DNA from: Paramecium octaurelia
Taxonomy: Eukaryota; Ciliophora; Oligohymenophorea; Peniculida; Parameciidae
Reading direction: 5' to 3'
DNA: 64,000 nucleotides
Assembly: GCA_905182995.1 (NCBI GenBank)
Contig: CAJJDP010000122.1
Location: 293,136 to 357,135 of the forward strand
Part shown: positions 24,138 to 35,518 of the stretch, piece after piece
How positions within the stretch are numbered: the first letter of the stretch is position 1
How the letters are laid out: every line of letters starts with the position of its first letter
Made by a program: the position numbers and the translations under genes
Notes under the pieces: generated by a model
Database searches by the model: none
The model's input: only the letters and a program-made list of their open reading frames with translations
What the model was told of the DNA's origin: nothing

Positions 24138-24687
24138 GTAAATCTTTTTATACAATTAATTATTTTAAACTAATATCAAGAGTATTTTTAAATTGATCAT
24201 GTCTAAAATTTTACAAAAGAAATGAAAACTATTTACGTTTTATCAGTAAACACTTTTGTTTTCAATAAATACTTTAATAATTCCTTTTATATAAATGAAA
24301 TTAGTGTGCAAAAGTTGAAGAACTAATCAAATGAAATAATTCAATTTTATTATACTTTTATTATTTATCCAATTTTATTATTATTTTTCAGATCAATTCC
24401 TAATTGAGATAATTGAATTGAAAAATCTGTTAGAAGGTTAATTTGAATATTAAATTAAATCTTAATCTCATTTTGTTTAAAGCTAAAACACATTCATATT
24501 ATAGGAGAGTGTAATTTTTTGATTGATTTATAAATATTGACCACTAATCAAATTTCAATTCATATCGATATAACTTGTTGCTTCTTATATTCTGTATTCA
24601 AATCTTATTGGTTCTATAACAAATTTTGAAATTTATTTTTTGATGTTTTTTAATTTTCCCGAATATCCTACATTTTTTTCCTTTTTC
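24138..24687. other. A+T-rich stretch, no supported gene
   Basis: About 550 bp of very A+T-rich DNA between two small hypothetical genes. Some minus-strand phrases (GYSGKLKN, EPIRFEYRIQEATSYID near 24540-24680) suggest that the coiled-coil gene ending at 24688 may have a further 3' exon, but no acceptable splice junction was found. Confidence 0.3.
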
Positions 24688-25050
24688 TCAATTCATCGAT
24701 TTGATATTAATTTATTCAATCTGTGTTGATGAAGATTTTTCTAATTCATTGAATATTTCTTTTTTATTTTCATCATCTTGAATTATTTAATGTAAAGTTG
24801 AATTTAATTGTTCTGCATTTAATTATTACAATCTTTCTTTAGAGAATTGGTATTTTTTTCTCAATACTTTATTTAATTAAAACATATTATCCTTTATCTT
24901 ATCAACCAAACCCTTTGTTATTTTTGGTATCTTCATTATTAGTTTAGATTCCAAGCTTTGATTTTAACCTCCAGAGAGCCATGCAGCATAATTTAGCAGT
25001 GTATCATCGAGTATAATTTGGAGTATTTATAAATTATTATTTTTTACCAT
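24688..25050 (-). CDS. Small coiled-coil hypothetical protein
   Basis: 121-codon frame from ATG 25050 to TGA 24690-24688, with an in-frame TGA upstream of the ATG. Composition is typical of a coiled-coil protein: KIPKITKGLVDKIKDNMFQL, LRKKYQFSKERLQQLNAEQL, NKKEIFNELEKSSSTQ. It may continue into the downstream stretch through an unrecognised intron. Its ATG overlaps, in the palindrome CATG, a possible start of the plus-strand gene. No family is recognised. Confidence 0.45.
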
Positions 25051-25725
25051 GACATTTAAAGGACCATAAAAGGATTTTCAATTCTTCAATAAGTTTTAAC
25101 CTATGGGGTAATATTTCAACTTAGATAAATACCATAATTTCATCTTTGATGAAACTTACACTTAAAAAATCTAAAAATTTATAAGATCAAATAATTAAGA
25201 CACTTCGAGTAGCAAATATATTCAGAATCTAAACAATATTTATTTGAAATTTATATAGAAGACTTAAGCAGATATATATTATAAGTAGTTTGATAATGTC
25301 AAAATATCTAAAAATGCTGGTATTTATTTAGCCAAGTTGCACTTTTTGTCTCAATCTATTCCAGTTGGGAATTTCAAATGTATTAGATATAAAGACACCA
25401 GAATAATTCAGAATAAGATTGTTTTTAGGCAAATAATTAAAAAGATATTAAATTAGAACAGAAACCATTTTCAACACCTCCAATATTCTAAGGATCTAAA
25501 AAAGAACAATCTTTTATTGAAAATTCATTGTATGTTAATTAAGAATTAAAATCATAATAAGAAAGGGGAGGTTGCCACAATAAAAATTCATAAAGTAATA
25601 AAGATGCCAGATAATTCAAAATTGACTTTGTATTAGTGTCTAAATCTAAGATAGATTTCTATAATTTATGGCTCATTTCTTTAATTTGTAATTGTCTAAT
25701 TTAATATACAATTAAATCAAGATGA
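25049..25725 (+). CDS. Hypothetical protein, exon structure unresolved
   Basis: Plus-strand coding signal starts at an ATG at 25049 (MTFKGPQKDFQFFNKFQPMG) and a second ATG at 25103. It reads well to about 25290 (KYIQNLNNIYLKFIQ), then continues in another frame from about 25320 (ALFVSIYSSWEFQMYQ, KLEQKPFSTPPIFQGSKKEQ, FIENSLYVNQELKSQQERGG) to TGA 25723-25725. One intron is missing from my model in 25250-25330. An uninterrupted alternative frame runs to 25759 but its second half is less protein-like. No known domain. Confidence 0.45.
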
Positions 25726-25835
25726 ATAGTTAATATTGATGAAACAATAATTGAATTGAATTTACTGGCAATTAGGATAATCAATAATAATGCTGAAATA
25801 CCTTTTTAATTTTATATTTTGTATTAAATATATAA

Positions 25836-26977
25836 ATGAGCAATAATTTCTTATCCAAGATAGACCTTCAACAAAGTTTGGCTTACAAATATTCTCAATA
25901 GGATACTTACTATTATACAAAGTCTTTAAACGAATACATTGAAAATGCCAGATTAGCACATGTGATCAATTTTCATTATGAAACTAATTTCAATGAAGAA
26001 AGCGAATATTTAAGAAGAACATACAATATTCGTATTTATTTTTGCATTATTTTAGATGAAATAGCTACAAAGCTCACATTATTAACTGAATATTATAAGT
26101 ACCATAATGAGATCCCAAGATGCTTCCTTCATAAGTTGGCTGACATAATGAGTAGGTAAACATAAGAGCTTAATTATTGTAGTTATCATGATAAGAAAAG
26201 GAGGATCGAGTATTTTAGAATTAAGAGAATGATTGAAAAAGATAACAAATCAAATCCAAATCAACCTAAAAAGAAAATTGTTGGAGAAGAACCAGATGAT
26301 ACAACTACATAAAAGTCTGGGAGACAATACAGTAATGTCTTGAATGATATTACTGAAGTATCAAGAACAATTGATAAAATACAAACTAAACTCAATTCCA
26401 TTAAATTAAATGTGGGAGATCTCTAATTAATGCCCTCCAATCGAGATTAAGATTAATTAGATAAGTTCCTTAAATATCTTAGTGAAAAGAAATAAAAAAA
26501 ACAGATGCACATTATATAAACGCCTAACTCAGTATCTCTCAAATTGCCTATTGGATTATCCCAGAAAACAATCAAATAGGTCTTGTCAAGAAAGATGATT
26601 AATTAATAGTCTACCTAAATTACTTAGTAAACAATAAGTTCAAATAAATCAACTAAACAATAATCCTTATATCAATAACCCTTTTAAATTCAATCTTCTC
26701 CCAGAATAAATATAAAGTAACTACCAAAACAAATAGGCTCGTTTACATAAAGAACAGTCAAAGAAAATGCCTTATCTAAATTATTATCTCCTCTATAAGT
26801 TCAGATATTCAATACAAATAGGTATGTGATTGCAATACTAATTTTAGTTAACATTCAAATAAATGCAAAACCAGTATTTCAATATCTAAATAATTTAAAA
26901 TTACTGATTCTGTGAAATCTTCTATAAGATTACATTAACACACCAAATCTGACTTTAAATTCTTCAAAAAATTATGA
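25836..26977 (+). CDS. Hypothetical 371-residue protein
   Basis: ATG 25836 (MSNNFLSKIDLQQSLAYKYS) to TGA 26975-26977. One 26-nt intron (26822-26847) leaves exactly 372 codons. The first 150 residues look helical and globular (HYETNFNEESEYLRRTYNIR, YFCIILDEIATKLTLLTEYY), and resemble cilium/centrosome length-control proteins in style only. The second half is a Lys/Gln/Ser-rich disordered tail (TQITQQTISSNKSTKQQSLY). The gene is convergent with the SHIPPO gene, 61 bp away. No family is assigned. Confidence 0.75.
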
Positions 26978-27038
26978 TCCAAAATGAATTCAATTTGTAT
27001 ATATATATTCAAACACAAAATTATAATTATCATACAAT

Positions 27039-28990
27039 TCATATTTTTTAAAATAATATATTAAAACTTGTTTTCTCCCACTTACTACTATTTGGACTAT
27101 AGTATTCTCCAGGACCTAATTTATATGTATCTTTCTTTTTAGTTTGAAATCTATTTTCCTAAACTTATAAAGTATTCTTACCCTAACATTGAAAGAGGCT
27201 TAGACATTCTTACTTTTTTTAAATAACCCAGATGAATTATGTAATTTTTATATTTCCTCTTCTTCTTCTTCTTCTTCTTCAAACTCTTATTGCACTCTTT
27301 CTTGTATATTTTTCCTACTGATAAATCTGGGCATAGATGAACCAAATGCTTGTTTCTATTGTTTGATTTCTTGATTTTCTTCATGGTTTTTTTTGATCTC
27401 ATGCTATATTGTATTAATTTAAACATTATAAGTTCCTGGAGCTGGAAAATTGTCAGTTTTCTATTTAAGAGAATTATTCCTGTCAGTTTTTGATTTAAAA
27501 ATTGAATTGATCCCTTTTTATACTTTATTATTTATTTCATAAGTTCCTGGTCCTGGCACTTGATGATATTCTTCCTTGTATCTTGATTCATTTATTCCAA
27601 AATTCCCTATTGGAGTTCGTTCTAATTTCTTCATTAATTTATCTGCTAACTAAGAGAAATTAGTAATAAATGCATACAGTTATTTTTGGATCATACGTTT
27701 ATGGGCCTGGCAATTGACCCAAGAATTTCTCTTCAAATCGTGTATTTGATGAATAAAATGGAGGTTAAACGATGTTATATTTTACTGTTTCTGTATCTAA
27801 TTAATACTCTCCTGGTCCTATCTGATATTGAACTTTTTATTCTTAAAATCTTTTAGATCTAGATCCAAAACAATTGTATCCTAATTTGATGGATTATTAA
27901 GAGTGTTTGGATGATACAGATTGTGTAGAAGTGTTTCCAAAGTAATGACCAGGACCAGGAGTAGTAATCTAAAATATATTTAATTATTATTCACATCAGA
28001 TAATTCGAATTCTTCATCTTCTAAGTCAGAGTATCCAGGATTTCTCATTAGTTTCTCTTTTTATTTATCGAAATAGATTTTCATAAACTATTTTTACTTT
28101 TCACCTTTTGTATTATCAAAAGTTCGACTGGATTTAGATTTAAAATTCCCAGATGGACTTAATTTGTATATTGGAGTGATTGAGTTGCTGTAATTATAAC
28201 TGCCAGGACCCACTTTCTAATTCATATCTTTTGAGATTGAAGGATCAAATCGCGGTATTTTTGATTTATGCCAACAAGGACCTTTATTTCTATTTTATTC
28301 AAATGTATCTTTTATTTCATACTTTCCAGGTCCAACAGTATCTTACTTAATTCCTGAGTAAGTATCATCAGGATTTTAATTAGATTCCAAATCATGTACT
28401 ATTCTGTTAATAACCAAAAATACCTCCTTTCTCTGTGTAACCGTAAACCTAATTATCAGTTGGAATTGAAGGGATTGATTAATATTTATTCAAACTTCTC
28501 AAAATTTCCATATAATTTTAAGATGTAAACTATTACTGAATTGGTTTATTTATAACTACATCTGTTTCATATGCTCCAGGTCTAAATCATCTATTATATT
28601 AATTACCCTGGTGTCATAAATACTTTTGGTGCCTCAAAACGCTTTGATGATGATGCAAATATAAACGATTGCTATTATTTATCAGATAACTTCATTTGTT
28701 TAGGTGAATGCTATCTTCCATATGTGATACTTGATAGGATACATTAATACTTATCATATTCATTATCTTAATAGTAGCTACCAGGCCCAGGAATATTTTC
28801 ATTCTTATTTCTTTCACTCCTACTAACAGATGAATCAAAAGGAGCATTTCCTTATTTTACCTTATAATATTCATGTGTTATATAGCTACCAGGTCCAATC
28901 TACAGCTTTTCAATTTCATCATACGTCTTGTGAAACACCACTCTACTATAGTATATCTGTTCTTTCAGCTTAAAATACAAATGCCATTAT
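27039..28990 (-). CDS. Sperm-tail PG-rich (SHIPPO) repeat protein
   Basis: The minus strand carries about ten Pro-Gly-Pro-Gly-x-Tyr motifs spaced by 40-60 residues, such as IGPGSYITHEYYK, NIPGPGSYYQDNEYD and KLGPGEYYSPNSSKWEK, with several short introns between them. This is the STPGPGxY family (ODF3/CIMAP proteins), which binds microtubules in cilia and flagella, often inside doublets. The stop TGA is at 27041-27039. The 5' end is uncertain: the first solid exon (KEQIYYSRVVFHKTYDEIEK) begins near 28960 and the initiator ATG may be one of two just upstream (28976-29012). Individual intron borders were not all resolved. Confidence 0.75.
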
Positions 28991-29631
28991 AATATTTATA
29001 ATAAATACTCATTTTTAACAATCAAGTTTATAAAGATATCAAATCAAAGTGAAATAATTGTGAATAAACATTAGAGTCTGAAATAGTGTTATCACAAAAG
29101 ATCTGGAATACATGAAAAATTTTGATATCAAAGTATTATTTATCAGAAATAATATATTTTATCTCTATCTAAGAATACATTATCAGAGAGAAGACATTAC
29201 AAATACGAATAATGAGTTACAATAATGTAAATTATATTGTAATATTAACAATAATCCCTAATTACTTGGAATAGTAGAAGTTGATGAAAATAATTTAGCA
29301 ATAAATATATTATTTATTTGTAATTAGTTTTCATATACTTAATAATAATTACTTTTCAAAATATTGTTCACTGAAATATTCTAACAATTTTGACTCTCAA
29401 TATTCTTGGACTATCCATTTTTGAATCAACCATTATATCAAATATCCAAAATATAAACAATAGATCTGAGCTTCGTTTTAAAAGTTTATTAATAAATAAT
29501 AAGTAAAAATTGAATAATTACTAATATCTTAATAAATCATAATTTTCAGTAGAAAAGAATGTAAAAGAAAATGAGATTGAGATATTTGGAGAAGAATTTT
29601 GCTTATTTTTATTTATTATTAATGATTTCAA
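28991..29631. other. Intergenic stretch, nothing recognised
   Basis: About 640 bp, one of the longer gaps in this dense window, lying between the 5' end of the SHIPPO gene and the 3' end of the centrin gene. Only short A+T-rich open frames occur. It may hold the promoter of the SHIPPO gene and its unplaced first exon. Confidence 0.4.
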
Positions 29632-30234
29632 TCATGCAAATGTCTTTTTGGTCATAATATTGTAGAAATCCTCAAAGGTCACTTAAGCATCTCCATCAGA
29701 ATCAGCTCTATCAATCATCTCTTACAATTCAGAATCATCCATGGTTTCTCCTAATTCTTTAGCTACTTTTCTGAGATCCTTCAAAGTGATAACTCCAGCT
29801 CTTTCTGAATCGAAAAGGTTGAAGACTTTCTAGAATGAATTGAGTGATATTTATGTACTTAAATGTCAGCTTTGGAATCTCTCTCACTGATTCTAGCTGT
29901 CATCAATTTCAAAAACTCAGCAAAATCAATTTGTCCACTTCCATCAGTATCCAAATCACTAATCATTTGATAAATTGTTTAGTTTTTGGCTTCAAATCCT
30001 AATGAGGTCATTGCAGCTTTCAATTCCTTTGGATCAATGGATTGAGTACTAATAAATAAGTAGGATATTATACCCATCTGTATCAAATAAGTCGAATGCT
30101 TCTTTTATTTCTAAGACTTCTTCTTCGGTCAATCCAGGCTTAACAAATTCGGCTGGGTTGAATTTGCCAGCTTAATTTTTTTGTGGTGGGGCTTATTGTT
30201 GTTAGGGTGGTGGTTATTGACCTCTTCTTGACAT
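29632..30234 (-). CDS. Centrin (EF-hand calcium-binding protein)
   Basis: ATG 30234 to TGA 29634-29632. Introns at 30049-30073 (25 nt) and 29830-29858 (29 nt) leave 183 codons. The Pro/Gln-rich leader (QQPPPQQQQAPPQK) is typical of ciliate centrins. Four EF-hands follow: [38 protein letters not shown] and DSDGDAQVTFEDF. EF1, EF2 and EF4 keep acidic positions 1 and 3, while EF3 has Glu-Arg at positions 3-4 and is probably weak. The MTKK...A end is close to the centrin C-terminus. Centrins form basal-body structures and contractile cortical lattices; Paramecium has many copies. Calmodulin is excluded by the leader and the linker sequence. Confidence 0.92.
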
Positions 30235-30289
30235 TATTAAATAAAAAAATAAATAATAAAAAAGATATTTATTTGAAAGTAAATATAAA

Positions 30290-30836
30290 ATGAAAGGAGA
30301 TTATAATTTTTTTTCGGATAAAAAGGATGATCCTTTAGATGCTGTCTGTCCAAAACTATCATATCAATAAAGATTGTGGGGATTTTTGATTTGTAGTGGA
30401 ATAGGTAATATTATAGAATTATCAAAATTAGGTTGGTTCTTAGAATTTTGTGCATTCATTTCATTTTTCCAAGGGAATGGCAAAGAATTTGCAATCATAT
30501 TTTCAATAGGAAATTTAGTGGCAATATTGAGGTACCTATAGCATTTTGAATAGCATAGCACTTTGTTTTTGTCTGGACCAAAAGATTAATGCAAGAGGAT
30601 GGCAGATAAAAGCAGATTAATTTCTACAATAATATTCTTTTCAACATTGATTGTAACCCTTGTACTAGCATTTGCAACTGATTTAACATTTCTAACCCTG
30701 CTTATGACATTAATTTAATTTTGTGCATATGTTTGGTAATTAATGAGAATTAATATTTAGGTACGTTTTAAGTTTCATTCCATTTGGATAGAGGATGTTG
30801 AAGAAATTCTTTTCGAGCTGTTGTGAATTTGAATGA
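30290..30836 (+). CDS. SFT2-like vesicle-transport membrane protein
   Basis: ATG 30290 to TGA 30834-30836. Introns at 30405-30431 (27 nt), 30532-30558 (27 nt) and 30736-30760 (25 nt) leave 156 codons. Four hydrophobic helices alternate with the family motif FLSGPKDQCKRM between helices 2 and 3, and the end reads SFIPFGQRMLKK. SFT2/Got1-type proteins act in fusion of endosome-derived vesicles with the late Golgi. The first intron is a multiple of three with no in-frame stop, so retention would add nine residues (GNIIELSKL) without truncation; the spliced form matches the family better. The gene is divergent from centrin (55 bp apart). Confidence 0.88.
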
Positions 30837-30910
30837 AGTTTTATAGAAAATATATATTGTTTAATTATTATCAATAAACTATTATCAAGATTATAAAATA
30901 AAATTAATAA

Positions 30911-32335
30911 TCATCTAACTTGACTAATCACTATTTTTAGGTTTCTGTATTCCTCATCAAAATTCACATTATCGAGTTGTTAGTACATTTCAACACTAGT
31001 GGGTGTGAATACAAATTTGATTGTTTTATATTCAAGTCTGTCCCCATCAGTGAAATTAATAATATATTTCATCCTATTGAACCCATCAGAACAATAAAAG
31101 TAGTCTTGTATATATCTTTGATTATCATCAACTGAACCAAGGAACCAATAATCATGTTTATATTTGAATTGACATTCTGTTGTGATCACCAATTGCATTC
31201 CAAGAAACGAGTTATCCATTTCTATCCAACCAGTCGTACTTGTATAGGTAGTTTTATATAGTGGCAGTTCTACACTGATTTATTAGGTACCACTGCTGAC
31301 ATAATACTCTTATTAAGAGAAAGTTTGTAAAATAAGTGGAGGGATTTAAAATTAGGGAGATATAATCATATAATTAAACCATCCACTAGTTACAGAACAT
31401 GTTGTGGCTATAATTAGTATAATAATTTACAAGATCCAATCTCAAAAGACAACTAAGGGTTGATTGATGAACTAATCTCTTCTATATTAACTTGATCTGT
31501 TAAGTCAGAAGTAAGTCCCAAAAATATTGGAAAATTAATATTATCAGATTATTACAAAGGAGGTATCTACACACCATTAATTTCAAATGGACTCAAATTT
31601 AAAGTGCTAGAGGCTGGAGCCCATTATTGTTCTCCAAATAAGTAAACTGGACTTTTTATGGCCACTAATAATTGAAATCCTATTTGAGATACTCCAGTGC
31701 TAGTAAACACAATCTACACATATGTTGTATCAACTTGAGGCATCTACATAGTAATTCATTATTACATCAAATTTGAAAGTAAAAGAACTAGTGTAAGTCA
31801 AATAATTTATGATTGGAACAGCAATTATAAAGTTCTTATTGAAATGTGTTTCTGTGAATGTTTCTGAGTTTTAGGGCGTTACAATCTCCTCGCTTATTAC
31901 CTATTTATTTCTATCCACAAAAGCCAACCATTTAATCCAAACATTGTAAATTTTTTAAACTGTAGGAGCAACTACTGTTATTGTAAATGCTAAAACTAGA
32001 ATAATATAAATACATGATGTTGATTGTGATGTAATTGAGAAAGTGTATCCTCCAGATACTGCATTTTCAAAGTTCATTCTATACACTGAGTAGATGATTT
32101 AAGGTTCATTTACAAAACCAGTCAATGGCTAAGTTAAAGATACTTGAGAGTTCTCCGTATGTGTATCTGCTAATATATGGAGAGGAGTGGATGGATAAAG
32201 AATTTAAGTAAGAGTCCCTGATTAATACTCAAGTGAATTTGCAATATCTATTGATGAACTGATTATAACTAAAAGTATAAGATTTAACTTCAAGTTTGAA
32301 GCATAATCTCCTTAAGTGAAGAATCGACTTGCCAT
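30911..32335 (-). CDS. Secreted H-type-lectin-like protein
   Basis: ATG 32335 to TGA 30913-30911. Removing a 34-nt intron beginning at the GTAGATGCC donor and a 23-nt intron leaves exactly 456 codons. The N-terminus has a hydrophobic segment LNLILLVIISSSIDIANS after about 15 residues, a signal peptide or anchor. The middle reads like an H-type lectin unit: NEPQIIYSVYRMNFENAVSG, then VQKIYNVWIKWLAFVD. A Thr/Ser- and Cys-containing C-terminal part follows (TYTSTTGWIEMDNSFLG, DYFYCSDGFNRMKYI). H-type lectin-domain proteins are numerous in Paramecium; sugar binding is not shown here. The lectin match is moderate and the C-terminal half is unclassified. Confidence 0.6.
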
Positions 32336-32626
32336 AGTTTATATTTTATTAAAAATTATTTTTAGTTAAACTTAATTTTTCTTTATCTAATGATGTATAA
32401 ATATAAGTTAAATTTGCAGGCTATCAAACTAAAATTAAATAATAATTTATTTATTTATGCTTCACATTTATCCAAGAATCTTAATTAATTTCGAAATTGA
32501 GTATGCATTTTAACAATTTTTTATTTATTATAATTTGTAATCTAAATATAAGAATACTAGATTGTAATACTGAATATATTAATAACAATCGTTAATTTTA
32601 TATTCTTAAAATACTAAAAATTTCGA

Positions 32627-33629
32627 TCAATAATTGTTTTCACCAACAAATTTATTGTTATGCCAATAGCCTACTTTAATTTCTCCATCTTTAGACAAAG
32701 TTCCTTATCCTTCCATTTTGCCTTCCTTCCATTCACCCTCATATCTGTAATTCTATCCAGTTAGGATTCCATAACCATGTTTTTTGTCATATTAATACTC
32801 CCCATCATAAATTCTACCATCAGGCCACTTTATTTGATAAATCATCAATATATACGCTAAATTTTCCTTTTCCATGCATTTTACCATTCAAGAACTCTCC
32901 TACGTAAACTCTTTTATTTGGGTATTCCATTTAACCTTATCCACATATTTTATTATCTATAAATCTGCCTTCATATTTAGTTCCATCTTTCCATAAAAAT
33001 ACTCCATGTCCAGTCTTAATTCCATTTTCAAAAGTTCCTTGAAAATTGGATCCATTGGGAAAGTTTTCTCTTCCTTATCCATGTTTTTAATTTTAAACCC
33101 ACTATCCATGATAAACTGTTCCTTAGGAATAATAATATGTTCCTATGCCATCTTCTTAATCATCCTTCCAATCTCCTTCATAAACTTCTCCATTAGGAAA
33201 AGTGAATCGCCCTCTTCCTTGTTTCCTACCATTCTCAAATTGACCTTCATATTTCCCATTTCTTCCTTCTAAAACACCGTTACCTGTCATTTAATCTCCA
33301 ACCCATTCTCCTACATAAGTGGATCCATCAACTAATCTATAAGCTGGTCTGCTTTCTGCATTTAGGTGTTTTTTCTCTCCAAAATTAAATGGAGGTAGAT
33401 TAATGATGGCTGGTTATGGATCTAAATTTTGTAATTCCTAAATTTTTGATTTATAAATTACATCTTCAATTTCATGATTAACATCTATTGGTTCTGGAAC
33501 TTTGACACTATTAAATTCCTCTTATTCCTGAGCTTTGTGGTCAAAGATCCTTTTATTATGACTTGAACCTAGATCAACTTGCACAGGTTATTAGAATTGA
33601 CTCTGTTAATCCGATTCACAATTGCCCAT
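32627..33629 (-). CDS. MORN-repeat protein with N-myristoylation-type start
   Basis: ATG 33629 (MGNCESDQ) to TGA 32629-32627. One 28-nt intron ending AAAG leaves 325 codons. The start MGNCES is a good N-myristoyl/palmitoyl signal. After a 100-residue acidic leader come at least eight MORN repeats (YVGEWVGDQMTGNGVL, YEGQFENGRKQGRGRF, YEGDWKDDQEDGIGTY, YHGQWVQNQKHGQGRE and so on) to the end. Such proteins attach to membrane and cytoskeleton, for example at cortex or basal bodies. The start is 22 bp downstream of the copine stop on the same strand. Confidence 0.9.
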
Positions 33630-33651
33630 TTTATAATAAAAATAATATTGA

Positions 33652-35472
33652 TCATTATTTATAACTAACCAAATGTTATGGTATATCGATCATTAAATGT
33701 TTGGATAACATTTAAATTGTTTATTCTTTGTATTCATAGAATGTGAAATTATTTCTGATTGGTGGTTATTGATTGTTCATTTTATCAATAATATTTTTCA
33801 CTTCTGAAAAATCATTCTTTCCCATTCCTACAAAAATCAATGAATAAGGCAATTTACATCCTTTATTTAATAATACAATTACCCTTTATTAACAAATCTT
33901 AGAAAACTTAAGCATCTGTAATCTTCCCTTAACCTATTATCACACAAATTGTGTATATTAACTTACCTGCATTATTTTCAGCAATAGTTTGTATATATTT
34001 AATGTAGTCTTCAATCTGAAAATCTCCTTTTACCACTATCTGTTTCAATGTATTTTTATATAAATTAGCAACTTCTTGATATCCTTCAACTTAAGGTTTT
34101 TAGAAATCACCTGTCAATGGGAATAAAGTTTAATATGTATTTAATGTATAATTAGTTAAATGAGGTTCTGCACCAATTCCATATATTGCAAATAGCTTTT
34201 TTTGATTGTATTTTTCTAAGACTTGAGCTAAATCACTTATCACTTTTCCATATTTATTATTTTAATCTATGTAAGAATGCAAGGAATCTGGAAATGATGG
34301 AACACCATTGTGAGTAGAATAGTCAATGCCAATAATGAGGTTAAATGTGGTGCCTTGTTTAATATAGTCATCAAAGTTGGCTCTGTATATTCTTTTTTTA
34401 TTCTTTATCCTTATAGTTCCTACTTAACCTCCCTTAGGTTAGACAAGTGAAAACTCTTCCTTATTTTGATTGAATATCTCATCAATCGATGTTTCAAATG
34501 AGCCAATTAATTGATTATTTTTTCCCTTTTCGTGTCTATCCAAACATTCTATTTTAAACTTCTTGTATTCATCATTCAGACATAACCTTTATAAGGAAAT
34601 CTCAAATTCTTTCCATGTTGGATTTAGATCATCTTTTATGTATTCAGTTTAATAGATTTAACACCAAACATTATCGGAATGCAAATAAAATTTAAGAAAT
34701 GGATCGGACTTGCCAAAGATACCATCCATATTTTTAATGTTTGAACCTGAAAATTGCCATTATACAAAATGATTTGATTATTTCATTTATACTGCCTTGC
34801 ATAATAATTATCCAGCACTTTTATCGAATCTTTTTATTGGGATTGATATTAATGAATTTTTAGATTGCAATATGTCTTTGATTGTTATTTATGCTTCCCC
34901 CATGAATTCTCTTCCCATTCTATTTTAATCAAAAATCTAGAATCTTAGTATTTGAATTAAATCTGGATAGTATTCAATAGTAAATGATTTTTCCCAATTG
35001 GGATCTAAGTTGCATTCAGCTGTTTCAGTTTTGCCTAAACAAATCTCTGGCTCTCCTTAGAGGGAATAATACAATTCTAAATAGGGGTCACTCTTGGATA
35101 AGAATTCAAGATTGGGAAGCTCTCTAGCAGCCAAAAATAATTCAATATTTATCCTTTCATCTGGGTTATATATTTATTACATAATTTTAATAATCAAGTA
35201 TGCAATTATACAAATCTCTGATGATAGGCTGTTGATTGAGCTCTGTTTTTTAAATTTTAGATCAATTTAGGTTTTAGAGGGATTGATTGTAATCGAATCA
35301 TTTGTTTTTATTGCAAATCAGTTAATCTATTTTGTCTTTGTTATAATTCTACATATTGAAGCCTTTCCTTAATTTTCTTGATTTTAATATCCAAGAACGG
35401 GTTGTGTTATTGGGATATTACATGCAATAAATCCTCAATGATGGTTTTATATTGATATGAGACTACATTCAT
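33652..35472 (-). CDS. Copine (tandem C2 domains plus copine/vWA domain)
   Basis: ATG 35472 to TGA 33654-33652, with several short introns. A basic helical N-terminus (DIKIKKIKERLQYVELQQRQ) of about 85 residues is longer than in usual copines. C2A contains ELFLAARELPNLEFLSKSDP and C2B contains GIFGKSDPFLKF, with calcium-binding Asp residues in the SDP loops. The copine domain begins TFNLIIGIDYSTHNG, where the vWA MIDAS is DYSTHNG rather than DFTASNG, followed by PSFPDSLHSY and KKLFAIYGIGAEP. Copines bind phospholipids in response to Ca2+ and recruit partners. Intron boundaries were recognised but not all measured. It lies 47 bp from the coiled-coil gene upstream. Confidence 0.88.
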
Positions 35473-35518
35473 TTTTTTAAATTATATAAATACTAAGCAA
35501 ATATAATTATTTAATTAG

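Noticed and set aside
27240-27280. CTT/AAG trinucleotide run as a mobile or regulatory repeat
   Set aside because: It is a short simple-sequence tract within the intron- and linker-rich SHIPPO gene; too short to interpret.
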